NCBI GenBank assembly: GCA_963812505.1 | Contig: CAWEVM010000003.1 | Span: 62,001-126,000 of the forward strand | Direction of reading: 5' to 3' | DNA from: JAMXLO01 sp963812505 | GTDB taxonomy: Bacteria > Pseudomonadota > Alphaproteobacteria > Acetobacterales > Acetobacteraceae | DNA length: 64,000 bases | Made by a program: the position numbers and the translations under genes | Notes under the pieces: generated by a model | Told to the model about the DNA's origin: nothing | The model's database searches: none | The model's input: only the letters and a program-made list of their open reading frames with translations | Shown here: piece by piece, positions 16,039 to 25,148 of the stretch | Layout of the letters: each line of letters begins with the position of its first letter | Numbering within the stretch: position 1 is the stretch's first letter

Positions 16039-18706
16039 ATGTCGCACGTTAATCTGCGTCTGACACCGCACGGGCATCTGGTCCTGGCAGAGTCCTCCGA
16101 CGCGCCGGAACTCGATGACCGAGTGGCTTCGCGCCTGGCCGACGCGTTCGCCCGGGGCAGCGGTCATGGATTGCTGCGGCTCGGTGCCGCCGAGCTGGGA
16201 CAACATCTGCCGCCGCTGTTCCTTTGGTGGCGCGGCTTTGCCACACGGTATGTCGGCGCGTTGTGCCTGCAATCGAGCGGCACGGGCGTTCCGGACATAG
16301 CACCACCGGGCGAGGGCGATCTCGCTTCGCTGGTGTTGACGGCACCGATGATGACGGGAGCCGAGTACCTCACCGCGGACGTGCTGCGCGCTCTGTGGCA
16401 GGAGATTGCGGTAGCGCTGGCAGCGTCGCTTACATGCGGCGAAGACCGACCTGCAGAGCTTTCTGAAGGGCCTGAATCCGGCCTGGAACCTGGTCGGCCG
16501 CGTGCATTTCAACCTGGCTGAGAACCGCCGCGACGACGACGCGCCGTTCGCCTTTCTCGCCACCTACACCACGCAACTTTCGGCGCAGGCGCGCGCGCAG
16601 CACGTGCCGCTCGGTCAGGCGTTGCGCGAATACGCCGGCGCTGCCAATCGCGAGAAGATGCTGTCGTTGCTGCTGCCGGTGCAGCGCGCCGCAGAGACCT
16701 GCGAGTGGCTGCGGCCGATGCTCGATGCAGGCGAGTTGTTTCATCCATTGCGCTGGACGCCGCACGAGGCCGCACGGTTGCTTGGCAGCGTGCCCGATCT
16801 GGAAAGTGCCGGCGTCATTGTGCGCATGCCGCCGGCGTGGCGCGCCAACCGTCCGCCGCGTCCGCAGGTGACCGGTACCGTCGGCGCGCGCAAGCCCTCG
16901 GCGCTTGGCCTGGAGGGCGTGCTCGACTTTCGCATGGCCGTCACGCTGGACGGCGACGTGTTGAGCCAGAAGGAGATCGCTTCTTTGCTCGCCGGCACCG
17001 ACTCGCTGGTGCTGCTGCGCGGCCAGTGGGTGGAGATCGATCGGGAACGGCTCGAGCGCTCGATCCAGCAGTTCCGCGACGCAGAGCAACTGGCGGAACG
17101 CGAGGGGCTGTCCTTTGCCGCGGCGATGCGCATGCTGGCCGGCGCCGCGGTTGCCGACGAGCCGGGTGATGTCACAGTCGCGGACTGGTCGCGCGTGACG
17201 GCCGGACCATGGCTTGCCGACACGCTGCAAATGCTGCGCTCGCCTGACGGAGCGGACGCCGATGCCGGTCTGTCGTTGCGCGGCACGCTGCGGCCGTATC
17301 AGCGCGTCGGCGTGCAGTGGCTGCGGCTGCTGTCGGGGCTGCGGCTGGGCGCGTGCCTCGCGGACGACATGGGATTGGGCAAGACGATCCAGGTGCTGGC
17401 GCTGCTCTTGGCGGAGCGTCGCGGGCCGAGCCTGCTGGTGGCGCCCGCATCGCTGCTGGCCAACTGGCTGGCGGAGGTGGAGAAGTTCGCGCCCGACCTG
17501 AAGGTAGCCATCGTGCATCCCTCGGCGATGAGCGCCGGGGAAATAAGCGAATTCACCGCGGAACACGCTGGGGCGCTTGATTTGGCGATCACCACCTACG
17601 GTTCGTTGCTGCGCATCAAGGCGCTGTCGGAGATCGAGTGGCGCTATGCCATTCTGGACGAGGCGCAGGCGATCAAGAACCCGAATGCGAAGCAGACGCG
17701 GGCGGCCAAGGCGCTGAAGGCGACGGCGCGCATCGCGCTCACCGGCACGCCGGTCGAAAATCACTTGGGTGATCTGTGGTCGATCTTCGACTTTATCAAT
17801 CCGGGCCTGCTGGGGTCTGCCAAGCAGTTCAGCCGTTATGCCAGAATGCTGGCCGATCGCGAGACCAATCCCTACGGCCCGCTGCGCGAACTGGTGCGGC
17901 CCTACATCCTGCGTCGGATGAAGACGGACAAGTCGATCATCAGCGACCTGCCGGACAAGACCGAGGTAAAGGCATGGTGTGGCCTCAGCCGCAGGCAGGC
18001 GGCGCTCTACGAGCAGGCGGTGCGCGAACTCGGCGACGCGCTGGAGAACAGCGACGGTATCCAGCGCAAGGGCATCGTGCTGGCTATGCTGCTGCGGCTC
18101 AAGCAGATCTGCAATCATCCGTCGCAATGGCTGCGCGACGGTGCGTGGGCCGAGGCGGACAGCGGCAAGCTGGCGCGTCTGCGCGAGGTCGCGGAGGTTG
18201 TCGCGTCGCGCCAGGAGAAGATGCTGGTGTTCACCCAGTTCCGCGAGATGACCGCGCCGCTCGCCGCGTTCCTCGCCGAGGTGTTCGGGCGGCCGGGGCT
18301 GGTGCTGCACGGCGAGACAGCGGTACGCGGCCGGCGAGATCTGGTGCGCACGTTCCAGGAGGACGAGAACGTGCCGTTCTTCGTGCTGTCGCTGAAGGCG
18401 GGCGGGTCGGGGCTGACGCTGACCGCCGCCTCGCACGTGGTGCATTTCGATCGTTGGTGGAACCCGGCGGTGGAGAACCAGGCGACGGATCGCGCCTTCC
18501 GCATCGGCCAGAAGCGCAATGTTTTGGTGCACAAATTCGTGTGCCGCGGTACAGTCGAGGAGAAGATCGACGCGTTGATAGAATCGAAGCAGGGCGTGTC
18601 AGATGAACTGCTGTCGGGTGGCGGGGAGATCAACCTGACCGAGATGAAGGATGATGACCTGCTGCGTCTGGTGGCGCTCGATTTGAACGCCGCGATGAGG
18701 GACTGA
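16039..18706 (+). pseudogene. SNF2-family DEAD/DEAH helicase, frameshifted near residue 131
   Basis: Two frames together encode one protein. The first (ATG 16039) reads to about 16431 and then degenerates; the other supplies AAKTDLQSFLKGLNPAWNLV from about 16437 and runs to 18706. One extra base at 16431-16433 accounts for the shift; the repaired length is 888 residues. Helicase motifs are intact in the long second part: DDMGLGKTIQ (Walker A), DEAQAIKN (Walker B), TGTPVEN, SLKAGGSGLTLT and QATDRAFRIGQ. Such SWI2/SNF2 ATPases remodel nucleoprotein. A SWIM protein gene follows 4 bp later, so the pair works together. If the shift is real, a start at 16502 could still make the helicase core. Confidence 0.88.
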
Positions 18707-18710
18707 CATC

Positions 18711-19544
18711 ATGTCCTGGTACGGAGGCTGGGCACCCTATGTCACAGTAGCCGAACGTCGTCGGCGTGCCGTCCTCGCGATGGCGAAGTTGACCAAAAAG
18801 GGTCATCCGGTCGCGCCGGTGGTGATCGATGGTCGTGCCATCGCAACTACCTTCTGGGGTAAAGCCTGGTGCGAAAACCTGGAGAGCTACCAGGACTTCG
18901 CGAACCGTCTGCCGCGCGGGCGGACCTATGTGCGCAATGGCTCCGTGGTCGACCTGCAGATTGCACCGCGCGAGGTGACGGCGATGGTCAGCGGATCGTC
19001 GCTCTACCGGATCAGCGTGAGTATCGACACGGTGGCCAAGCCGCACTGGCGGTCAATCTGCAAGGACTGCGCAGGCGGGATCGATTCATTGGTCGAACTG
19101 CTGCAGGGCCGGCTGTCGCAGGGCGTGATGGAGCGCATCTGCCGGCAAGGCCTCGGGCTGTTCCCCGGGCCCAAGGAGATCCGCTTCGAGTGCAGTTGCC
19201 CGGACTACGCTTTCATGTGCAAGCACGTGGCGGCGGTGCTTTACGGCATCGGCGCACGCCTGGACCGGCAACCAGATCTGTTGTTCCGGCTGCGCGCGGT
19301 CGACGAGAAAGACCTGCTGATCGGCATCGACAATTCGCTGCCCATGACGAAGGGCGGCCCCGCTGCCGGCAAGGTGCTGGAGGCAGATGATCTGTCGGCG
19401 ATGTTCGGCCTCGACATGGCTGTGCCCGAACCGCCGCCAGCCGCGGCCACGAGGCCGAAGCGCGCGAAGCCGAGCAAGCCGGTGCGCAAGAAGGCCAAAG
19501 CAAAGAAGCCCACCAGGCGTCGCGCGACGAAGAAGGCTGGCTAG
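18711..19544 (+). CDS. SWIM zinc-finger protein with Lys/Arg-rich tail
   Basis: 277 residues. The SWIM motif CxCx6CxH is present as CSCPDYAFMCKH at about residues 163-174; such domains bind DNA or protein. The N-terminal part (WGKAWCENLESYQDFANRLPRGRTYVRNGSV) is the usual companion in bacterial SWIM proteins. The last about 40 residues are a basic tail rich in Lys, Ala and Pro, probably nonspecific DNA contact. It starts 4 bp after the SNF2 gene. Its TAG overlaps the TAG of the convergent GFA gene in a shared CTAG. Confidence 0.9.
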   Translation: MSWYGGWAPYVTVAERRRRAVLAMAKLTKKGHPVAPVVIDGRAIATTFWGKAWCENLESYQDFANRLPRGRTYVRNGSVVDLQIAPREVTAMVSGSSLYRISVSIDTVAKPHWRSICKDCAGGIDSLVELLQGRLSQGVMERICRQGLGLFPGPKEIRFECSCPDYAFMCKHVAAVLYGIGARLDRQPDLLFRLRAVDEKDLLIGIDNSLPMTKGGPAAGKVLEADDLSAMFGLDMAVPEPPPAAATRPKRAKPSKPVRKKAKAKKPTRRRATKKAG

Positions 19545-20008
19545 CCGAGTGCCGCCTTGCGGCGTTCCAGGCTTTCCGCGGGCCAGATCTCGCGCGAGCT
19601 GTAGTAGGCATCGAATGCCGGCACGCCGGCGGGCAGCGTGACCCAGGGCAGCTTGGACCGCGTGTAGATGTGCACATCCGGTGGGAGCGCCGTCGGGTCG
19701 TCGAGCGTACCGACGCGGACGAAGCGCAGCTGTGTCAGGCCGCCATACTCGCTCCAGACCGCCGTGCCGCAATCAGGACAGCGAAAGACCCGGTGCGGCC
19801 GGCCACTGTCGGTCGGCATCGTGCAGGGGACCGGATCGCCGGACAGCAGCTCGACCCGACCGGCCTCGATCAGCGCGTTGAGCACGAACGCGGTGCCGGT
19901 CTGCCGCTGGCAATCCTTGCAGTGACAGCAATGCACAAACATCGGCTTGGAGTGCATGCGGTATCGAAGCCTGCCGCACGCGCAACCTCCGTCCAGCATG
20001 TCAGTCAT
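19541..20008 (-). CDS. GFA-family zinc protein (glutathione-dependent formaldehyde-activating-like)
   Basis: 155 residues from ATG 20008. Zinc-binding cysteines are all present: GGCACGRLRY near residue 9, HCCHCKDCQRQTG at 26-38 and FRCPDCGTAVW near 76-86. The FVLNALIEAGRVELLSG segment follows as in other members. Despite the name, most family members have no shown role in formaldehyde chemistry. A longer frame to 20230 has no family features upstream of the chosen start. Confidence 0.9.
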   Translation of the reverse strand: MTDMLDGGCACGRLRYRMHSKPMFVHCCHCKDCQRQTGTAFVLNALIEAGRVELLSGDPVPCTMPTDSGRPHRVFRCPDCGTAVWSEYGGLTQLRFVRVGTLDDPTALPPDVHIYTRSKLPWVTLPAGVPAFDAYYSSREIWPAESLERRKAALG

Positions 20009-20168
20009 GGTGTCCTCCACATCGTCATGGAGGCCGAGCGGGCATCGGTTCGTCAAGGCCACCCACCGATCCCGCTGAACCAAAAAATTCGTTCTGGCTA
20101 CGACAGGTCCACATCTTGTGCCGCCCAGCCCCTTCCGCGCCACGTCGATTTCTGCGAGCTTCCGCGCC

Positions 20169-21197
20169 ATGAACGACGCCATTTCGATAGACCCGATTGC
20201 GCTGCACCGCGGCTTGCTGACGCTCGACACTCACATCGACATTCCCTGGCCAACCGGCCCCGATCCGTTCCTTGACGGCCCACGCCGGGTGGACTTGCCG
20301 AAGATGCTGCGCGGTGGCCTCGCCGCCGGATGCTTCGTTGCCTACGTGCCGCAGGCCGCCCGCAATCCCGAAAGCGAGACCGCCGCGTTTGAGCGTGCCA
20401 TCGCCATGCTCCAGTCGATCCGGGCCATGGGGCGCAGCGAGAATGGCGTTGCCGCACGGGTTACCGTGACTGCCGATGAGATCGAGGCAGCAAAGCGCGA
20501 CGGCGTGCTGGCGATTATCCCGGTGGTGGAGAACGGTTTCGCGGTCGGCCATGATCTATCGCGCTTGGCGCGCTTCCGGGCGCTTGGCGCACGCTATCTG
20601 ACCCTGACGCACAACGGGCACAATGCGCTGGCCAATTCCTGCAACCCGCGTAATGATCTCGGCGATGCGCTGACCGAGCACGGCGGTCTCAGCACGCTTG
20701 GCCGTGCCGCCATCGCGGAACTCAACCGGCTCGGCATGCTGGTCGATGTCGCCCACGTCTCGCGCGACACCATGCTGCAGGCCGTCGAGGTGTCGCGCAC
20801 GCCGGTGGTGTCCACGCATTCCTGCATCCGCGCGCTGTGCGACAATGCGCGCAACATGGACGACGCACAGCTCGACGCGTTGCGCGACGTGGGTGGCGTG
20901 ATTCAGATCACCGCGGTGGCCGCCTTCCTGAAACGGGACGCCAAGCCCGACGCGGTGACGGTCGCGGACTTCGCCGATCATGTCGACTACGCGGTGCGGC
21001 GGATCGGCATCGAGCATGTCGGCATCTCGTCCGATTTCGACGGGGGCGGTGGGTTCAGCGGCTGGCACAACGCCTCCGAGAGCGCGAACATCACGACGGA
21101 GCTGCTGCGACGCGGCTACGATCGGCAGGAGATCGCCGCGCTGTGGGGCGGGAACTTCCTGCGCGTGTTGCGGATTGCCGAGGAAGGGGCGGGGTGA
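20169..21197 (+). CDS. Membrane dipeptidase (renal dipeptidase, peptidase M19)
   Basis: 342 residues from ATG 20169. Metal-site and family motifs are in order: LDTHIDIPW (HxD), IPVVENGFAVG with the bridging Glu, LTHNGHN, VDVAHVS, VVSTHS and GISSDFDGGGG. The family hydrolyses dipeptides, often including D-residues. No signal peptide is seen, so a cytoplasmic enzyme is likely. The stop TGA overlaps the ATG of the aldo/keto reductase gene (TGATG), so the two are coupled. Confidence 0.92.
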   Translation: MNDAISIDPIALHRGLLTLDTHIDIPWPTGPDPFLDGPRRVDLPKMLRGGLAAGCFVAYVPQAARNPESETAAFERAIAMLQSIRAMGRSENGVAARVTVTADEIEAAKRDGVLAIIPVVENGFAVGHDLSRLARFRALGARYLTLTHNGHNALANSCNPRNDLGDALTEHGGLSTLGRAAIAELNRLGMLVDVAHVSRDTMLQAVEVSRTPVVSTHSCIRALCDNARNMDDAQLDALRDVGGVIQITAVAAFLKRDAKPDAVTVADFADHVDYAVRRIGIEHVGISSDFDGGGGFSGWHNASESANITTELLRRGYDRQEIAALWGGNFLRVLRIAEEGAG

Positions 21198-22033
21198 TGC
21201 GCACCGTGCGGCTGCCTGACGGAACCGAGGTGCCGGCGCTTGGCCAGGGAACCTGGCACATGGGCGAGCGCGGCAACGCGGCGAAGGCTGAGGTGGCAGC
21301 GCTGAAGCTGGGCATCGAACTGGGCGTGAAGCTGATCGATACCGCCGAGATGTACGGCAACGGCCGAGCTGAGGAGTTGGTGGCCGAAGCGACGCAAGGC
21401 AAGCGCGACGGGCTGTTCATCGTCAGCAAGGTGTACCCGCACAATGCCTCGCGCAGCGGTGTGCCGGCGGCGTGCGAGCGCAGCCTGAAGCGACTGCGCA
21501 CCGACCGGATCGATCTCTATCTGCTGCACTGGCACGGCAGCCATCCGCTTGCCGAGACGGTGGAGGCGTTCGAGAAGCTGCGGGCCGACGGGAAGATACG
21601 CTACTGGGGCGTGTCGAACTTCGACGCGCGCGATATGCAGGAACTGGTGCGGCTGCCGGGCGGCACGCAATGCGCCAGCAACCAGGTACTGTATCACATC
21701 GGTAGCCGCGGCATCGAATACGACCTGCTGCCTTGGTGCACCGAGCACAAGATCCCGCTGATGGCGTACTCGCCGGTAGGGCAGGGCGGCCGGCTGCTGC
21801 AATCGAAGGCGCTGGCCGCGGTGGCGAAGCGGCACAATGCGTCGCCTGCGCAGATCGCGATCGCTTGGACCATGCGCCACCCCAACGTGATCAGCATACC
21901 GAAGGCGAGCGATCCACAGCATGTGCGGGAGAACGCGGCGGCGGGCGATATCACGCTGACCGAGGAAGACCTCGCAGTGATCGACACCGAGCATCCGCCG
22001 CCGGCACGCAAGCAGTCGCTCGACGTTTCATAG
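21197..22033 (+). CDS. Aldo/keto reductase
   Basis: 278 residues. The catalytic tetrad is visible: Asp and Tyr in LIDTAEMYGNG (about residues 47-57), Lys in IVSKVYPHN and His in LYLLHWHGS. The C-terminal NADPH-binding phrase SIPKASDPQHVRENAAA is typical. The start overlaps the dipeptidase stop by one base. A longer frame from 20837 reads through the dipeptidase gene and is rejected. Physiological substrate unknown. Confidence 0.92.
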   Translation: MRTVRLPDGTEVPALGQGTWHMGERGNAAKAEVAALKLGIELGVKLIDTAEMYGNGRAEELVAEATQGKRDGLFIVSKVYPHNASRSGVPAACERSLKRLRTDRIDLYLLHWHGSHPLAETVEAFEKLRADGKIRYWGVSNFDARDMQELVRLPGGTQCASNQVLYHIGSRGIEYDLLPWCTEHKIPLMAYSPVGQGGRLLQSKALAAVAKRHNASPAQIAIAWTMRHPNVISIPKASDPQHVRENAAAGDITLTEEDLAVIDTEHPPPARKQSLDVS

Positions 22034-22084
22034 GGCTGCTATCCTCCACCGCGTGAGCGAGTCGCGCCCCGCGCCGGTGATTCT

Positions 22085-23716
22085 GTGGTCCTGATCCTGT
22101 TCGCGATTCTGATCGCGGCGTTGGTGATTCTGGCGGCTATCAGTCGTGTTGTGCCGCGTTTTGTCGTGGCCGCGGTCAGCGTCGGCATCAGTGCTCTGGT
22201 GGTCGTGCTGATGGTGGTGGCGCTGGCCGCCGGTATCGACATGATCACACTGGAGCTGCCGATCGGGCCGGCAGGCGCTGCGATGCGTCTGTCGCTTGAT
22301 CCGCTGGCCGCGAGTTTTTTGCTGGTGTTGTTCCTCGTGGTCCCCTGCGCAAACAGCGCGCCGCTGCCGCTGGCTGCGCTGGCTTTGACGGTATTGGCCG
22401 ACGATGGCCTTACCTTGGCCGTGGGTTTGCTGATGCTTGGGGGCGTCACGTTGCTTCGCCCGGCGACCAGCGCGGTGGTTTGCCTGACGGTGGCGCTCGC
22501 ATTGGCGGGTTCACCGGCTGATTTCGCCACGATACGCGCGGCACCGCCGGAGGGATGGCACGCCGCCGTGGTTTTGCTGCTTGTGCTGGTCGGCGCTGGG
22601 ATTTTGAGCCGGCTCAGCACGACGATCGCAATCTACCTCGTGCTGCGTGTCCTGTTCGACCTCTGCGGTGTGGGACAGCCGTTGTGGTGGGGTGTCACGC
22701 TGCTGTTGGTGGGAGCCGGTATCGCAACAATCGGTTCACTCCGGGCCGCGCTCGCGGACACGCTGCACAAGGTGCTGTCCGTTGGTTCGCTCCACCAGTT
22801 TGGCATGGCGACGATGGCACTCGGCGTAGCGCTGTTCGCCCGAGCGGTTGACCTGCCATCGGTGGCGTCGCGCGCGCTCGCCGCGGCATGGTTGGCGGTG
22901 GTCTGTCATATGCTGTGCCGAACGCTGCTGCTGATGTGCGCCGATGCCGTCGAGAGCGGAGCGGGAACGCGTCGGCTCGACCTCATGGGCGGACTGCTCC
23001 ATCGCATGCCGGTCACCAGCGGCTGCTGCCTGGTTGGGCTGTTCACCGTCGCCGTGCTGCCGCCCGGGCTTGGCTTTGCCGCGTTCTGGCTGCTGTTCCA
23101 GTCGCTGATCGCGGCAGCCCGGATCAGCGATTTCGGCATTCAGTTGTTGGTCCTGGTTGTCGCCGCGCTGACTGCTTTGTCCGTGGGCCTGATGGCACTG
23201 GCGACAGTGCGGCTATTCGGGGTCGTCTTCATTGGCCGTCCCCGCACGCCGCGCGCCGCGGTCGCCGAGGAGGCGCCGCGCCCGGTTCGCGTCGTCCTTA
23301 TCGGCGTCGCGGCATTGCTCGGGTTGTTCGGTCTGCTGCCGGCATTGGTCTTGCTGCCCACAATCGGCTGGACACACGTCGCTTCCGGTCAATGGCTGGC
23401 GTTGAGCACAGGCGCCGAGGCTACGGGGTATTCACCTATTGCCGTTGCTGTGCTCCTGGCGCTTGTCGCCTTCGCCGTGTTGTACGTATTGCGCCGCCCG
23501 GGTGAGCGGCGGCGCGAGCCGGCATGGTCGGGCGGATTCGCCGCGCCGCCGCCGTGGCTGCCATTCGGTGATCCGGCGACACAGTCCGGTCCTGCTTCCT
23601 TCGTCGAGCCTCTGCGAGGTGTATTGGCGCGGTTGCCATCGACTGCCGCGACACGGAACAGCCTCGTTCGCTGGCGCGATACGGTGGTGCGTGTCGTGAC
23701 CGCGCTGGTGGCTTGA
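22085..23716 (+). CDS. HyfB-like proton-translocating antiporter subunit
   Basis: 543 residues from a GTG at 22085; no clear ribosome site, so the exact start is uncertain. At least twelve hydrophobic segments. It matches the NuoL/N-type family by pattern (LHKVLSVGSLHQFGMATMALG for the conserved Lys-bearing helix, then the GLGFAAFWLLFQSLI segment). It is the first of six coupled genes encoding a complex-I-like membrane assembly. Its stop overlaps the next start (TGATG). By analogy it would be a proton or sodium channel module. Confidence 0.82.
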   Translation: MVLILFAILIAALVILAAISRVVPRFVVAAVSVGISALVVVLMVVALAAGIDMITLELPIGPAGAAMRLSLDPLAASFLLVLFLVVPCANSAPLPLAALALTVLADDGLTLAVGLLMLGGVTLLRPATSAVVCLTVALALAGSPADFATIRAAPPEGWHAAVVLLLVLVGAGILSRLSTTIAIYLVLRVLFDLCGVGQPLWWGVTLLLVGAGIATIGSLRAALADTLHKVLSVGSLHQFGMATMALGVALFARAVDLPSVASRALAAAWLAVVCHMLCRTLLLMCADAVESGAGTRRLDLMGGLLHRMPVTSGCCLVGLFTVAVLPPGLGFAAFWLLFQSLIAAARISDFGIQLLVLVVAALTALSVGLMALATVRLFGVVFIGRPRTPRAAVAEEAPRPVRVVLIGVAALLGLFGLLPALVLLPTIGWTHVASGQWLALSTGAEATGYSPIAVAVLLALVAFAVLYVLRRPGERRREPAWSGGFAAPPPWLPFGDPATQSGPASFVEPLRGVLARLPSTAATRNSLVRWRDTVVRVVTALVA

Positions 23717-24630
23717 TGGGGTTGGTGAGCGGACTCGTCGCGCAGGTGTTGCATATCGCCTTGATGGGCGTTGCCGCACCGAGCCTGATCGGCATCTGCC
23801 GTTGGATGCAGGCGCGGCTCGCCGGTCGCGTCGGGCCGCCACTGTTGCAGCCGTGCTGGGACCTGATACGGCTGCTGCGCAAGGAGCGCATGCTGGCTGA
23901 GAGTGCGTCCGATGTGACCGGCATCGCGCCCGCAGTCTCTGCCGCCGCCACTGCGGTCGCCGTGTGTCTCGCGCCGTCATTCGCACTCGGCATGACCTTC
24001 GCCCCGTTCGCCGACCTGCTGCTGATCGCTGGGCTGTTGGCGCTGACGCGCTGCTGCATGGCGCTGCTTGCGATGGATGCCGGTACCGCGCCCGCGGGCG
24101 TCGGAGCCGCTCGATCGATGCTGCTCGCCTGTCTGGCAGAGCCGGCGCTCCTGCTGGTGCTCTTTGTGTTGGCGTTTCTGGCCGGCAGCCTCAACCTCGA
24201 CGCGATTGCCGCGATGCAATTGGAGAATGGCGCAGGCTCGCGGGTCGGCGTCGGGATTGCGCTGGCTGCGACGCTGCTCGTGGCGCTGGTTGGCACTATG
24301 CGTTTCGGGATGCTGGCGCAGGAATTCGGCGGACCTGACCTCGCACTGATCGAGGCGACCGATGCGATGCGGTTGCTGGTCTGGTTCAATCTGATCGGCA
24401 CGATGTTCCTGCCGTTCGGCATGGCGCTCTCTGCCGAGGGGCCGATCGCCTGGGCGGTGGGCATTGCCTGCTGGCTGATCCGCACGCTGGTATTTGCCGG
24501 GGCGCTGGCGCTGCTCCATGCCATGCTGGGCTTCATCAGATTGCAGCGTGAGGCCCAGGTGCTTGGCATCGCCGTGCTGCTCGGCCTGCTGGCTGCGATC
24601 TTCCTGTTCGCCGGCATGGGTTCCGCGTGA
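23716..24630 (+). CDS. HyfC/NuoH-like membrane subunit
   Basis: 304 residues from ATG 23716, which shares its first base with the stop of the HyfB-like gene. Family features include GRVGPPLLQPCWDLIRLLRKE (residues about 36-56), the cytoplasmic loop that joins the peripheral arm in complex I, and MLAQEFGGPDLALIEATDAMRLLVW near residues 197-223. Several membrane helices. NuoH-type subunits sit at the junction between iron-sulfur arm and membrane arm. The stop overlaps the next start (GTGA). Confidence 0.88.
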   Translation: MGLVSGLVAQVLHIALMGVAAPSLIGICRWMQARLAGRVGPPLLQPCWDLIRLLRKERMLAESASDVTGIAPAVSAAATAVAVCLAPSFALGMTFAPFADLLLIAGLLALTRCCMALLAMDAGTAPAGVGAARSMLLACLAEPALLLVLFVLAFLAGSLNLDAIAAMQLENGAGSRVGVGIALAATLLVALVGTMRFGMLAQEFGGPDLALIEATDAMRLLVWFNLIGTMFLPFGMALSAEGPIAWAVGIACWLIRTLVFAGALALLHAMLGFIRLQREAQVLGIAVLLGLLAAIFLFAGMGSA

Positions 24631-25148
24631 TCGGCGCAGCGGGTGCGGCCGCGCTGCTGCTTTCGGTCGGTCTGCTGTGTGTCAGGCGGATCGAGACGGC
24701 GGCGTGGGTCTGTGCGTTGCAGGCGTTGTGCGCCGTGATGGTGCTCGGCGAGTCCACGGCCGCGGTGGCGGTGCTCGCATTCGCTGTCAACGGCGTCATA
24801 CTGCCGCTGGTGTTGGTGCGTACGAATGCCGCCCCGATTCCCACCTTGCGCAACAACACGCTGTTGGCGTGGGCGATGGCACTCGCGTTGCTGGTGGTGA
24901 TCATCAGCGTCGCGGCAAGGATCGGCGCGGGCGAGATTGTGGCCGCTGGCGTGTCCGTCACGCTATTCGGCATTTTACTGGCGGTATTGCGTTCGGACGG
25001 GTGGGTGGCGCTTGGCCTGCTGTCATCGCAGAACGGTCTGGTCCTGGTGGCCGGCGCCAATCCCGATTTATCAGGGACGGCAGCGTACGCGGTCGCCGTG
25101 CCGCTGGTTCCCGGCCTGATCATCGCCGGGATGCGGCTGCGCCGATGA
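24627..25148 (+). CDS. HyfE-like membrane subunit
   Basis: 173 residues from GTG 24627, overlapping the upstream stop by four bases. Five or six hydrophobic segments and VNGVILPLVLVRTNAAP in the middle, resembling hydrogenase-4 component E and, more distantly, NuoK-like proteins. Its place between HyfC- and HyfF-like genes is the classical gene order of group 4 complexes. It ends inside the next gene (ATGA overlap at 25145-25148). Confidence 0.82.
   Translation: MIGAAGAAALLLSVGLLCVRRIETAAWVCALQALCAVMVLGESTAAVAVLAFAVNGVILPLVLVRTNAAPIPTLRNNTLLAWAMALALLVVIISVAARIGAGEIVAAGVSVTLFGILLAVLRSDGWVALGLLSSQNGLVLVAGANPDLSGTAAYAVAVPLVPGLIIAGMRLRR

Noticed and set aside
16430..18532. 700-residue minus-strand frame
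   Set aside because: Exact antisense of the SNF2 helicase; it is long because of GC-rich codons.
23436..24617. 393-residue minus-strand frame
   Set aside because: Antisense of the HyfB/HyfC-like genes, with Ser/Ala/Arg bias and no domain.
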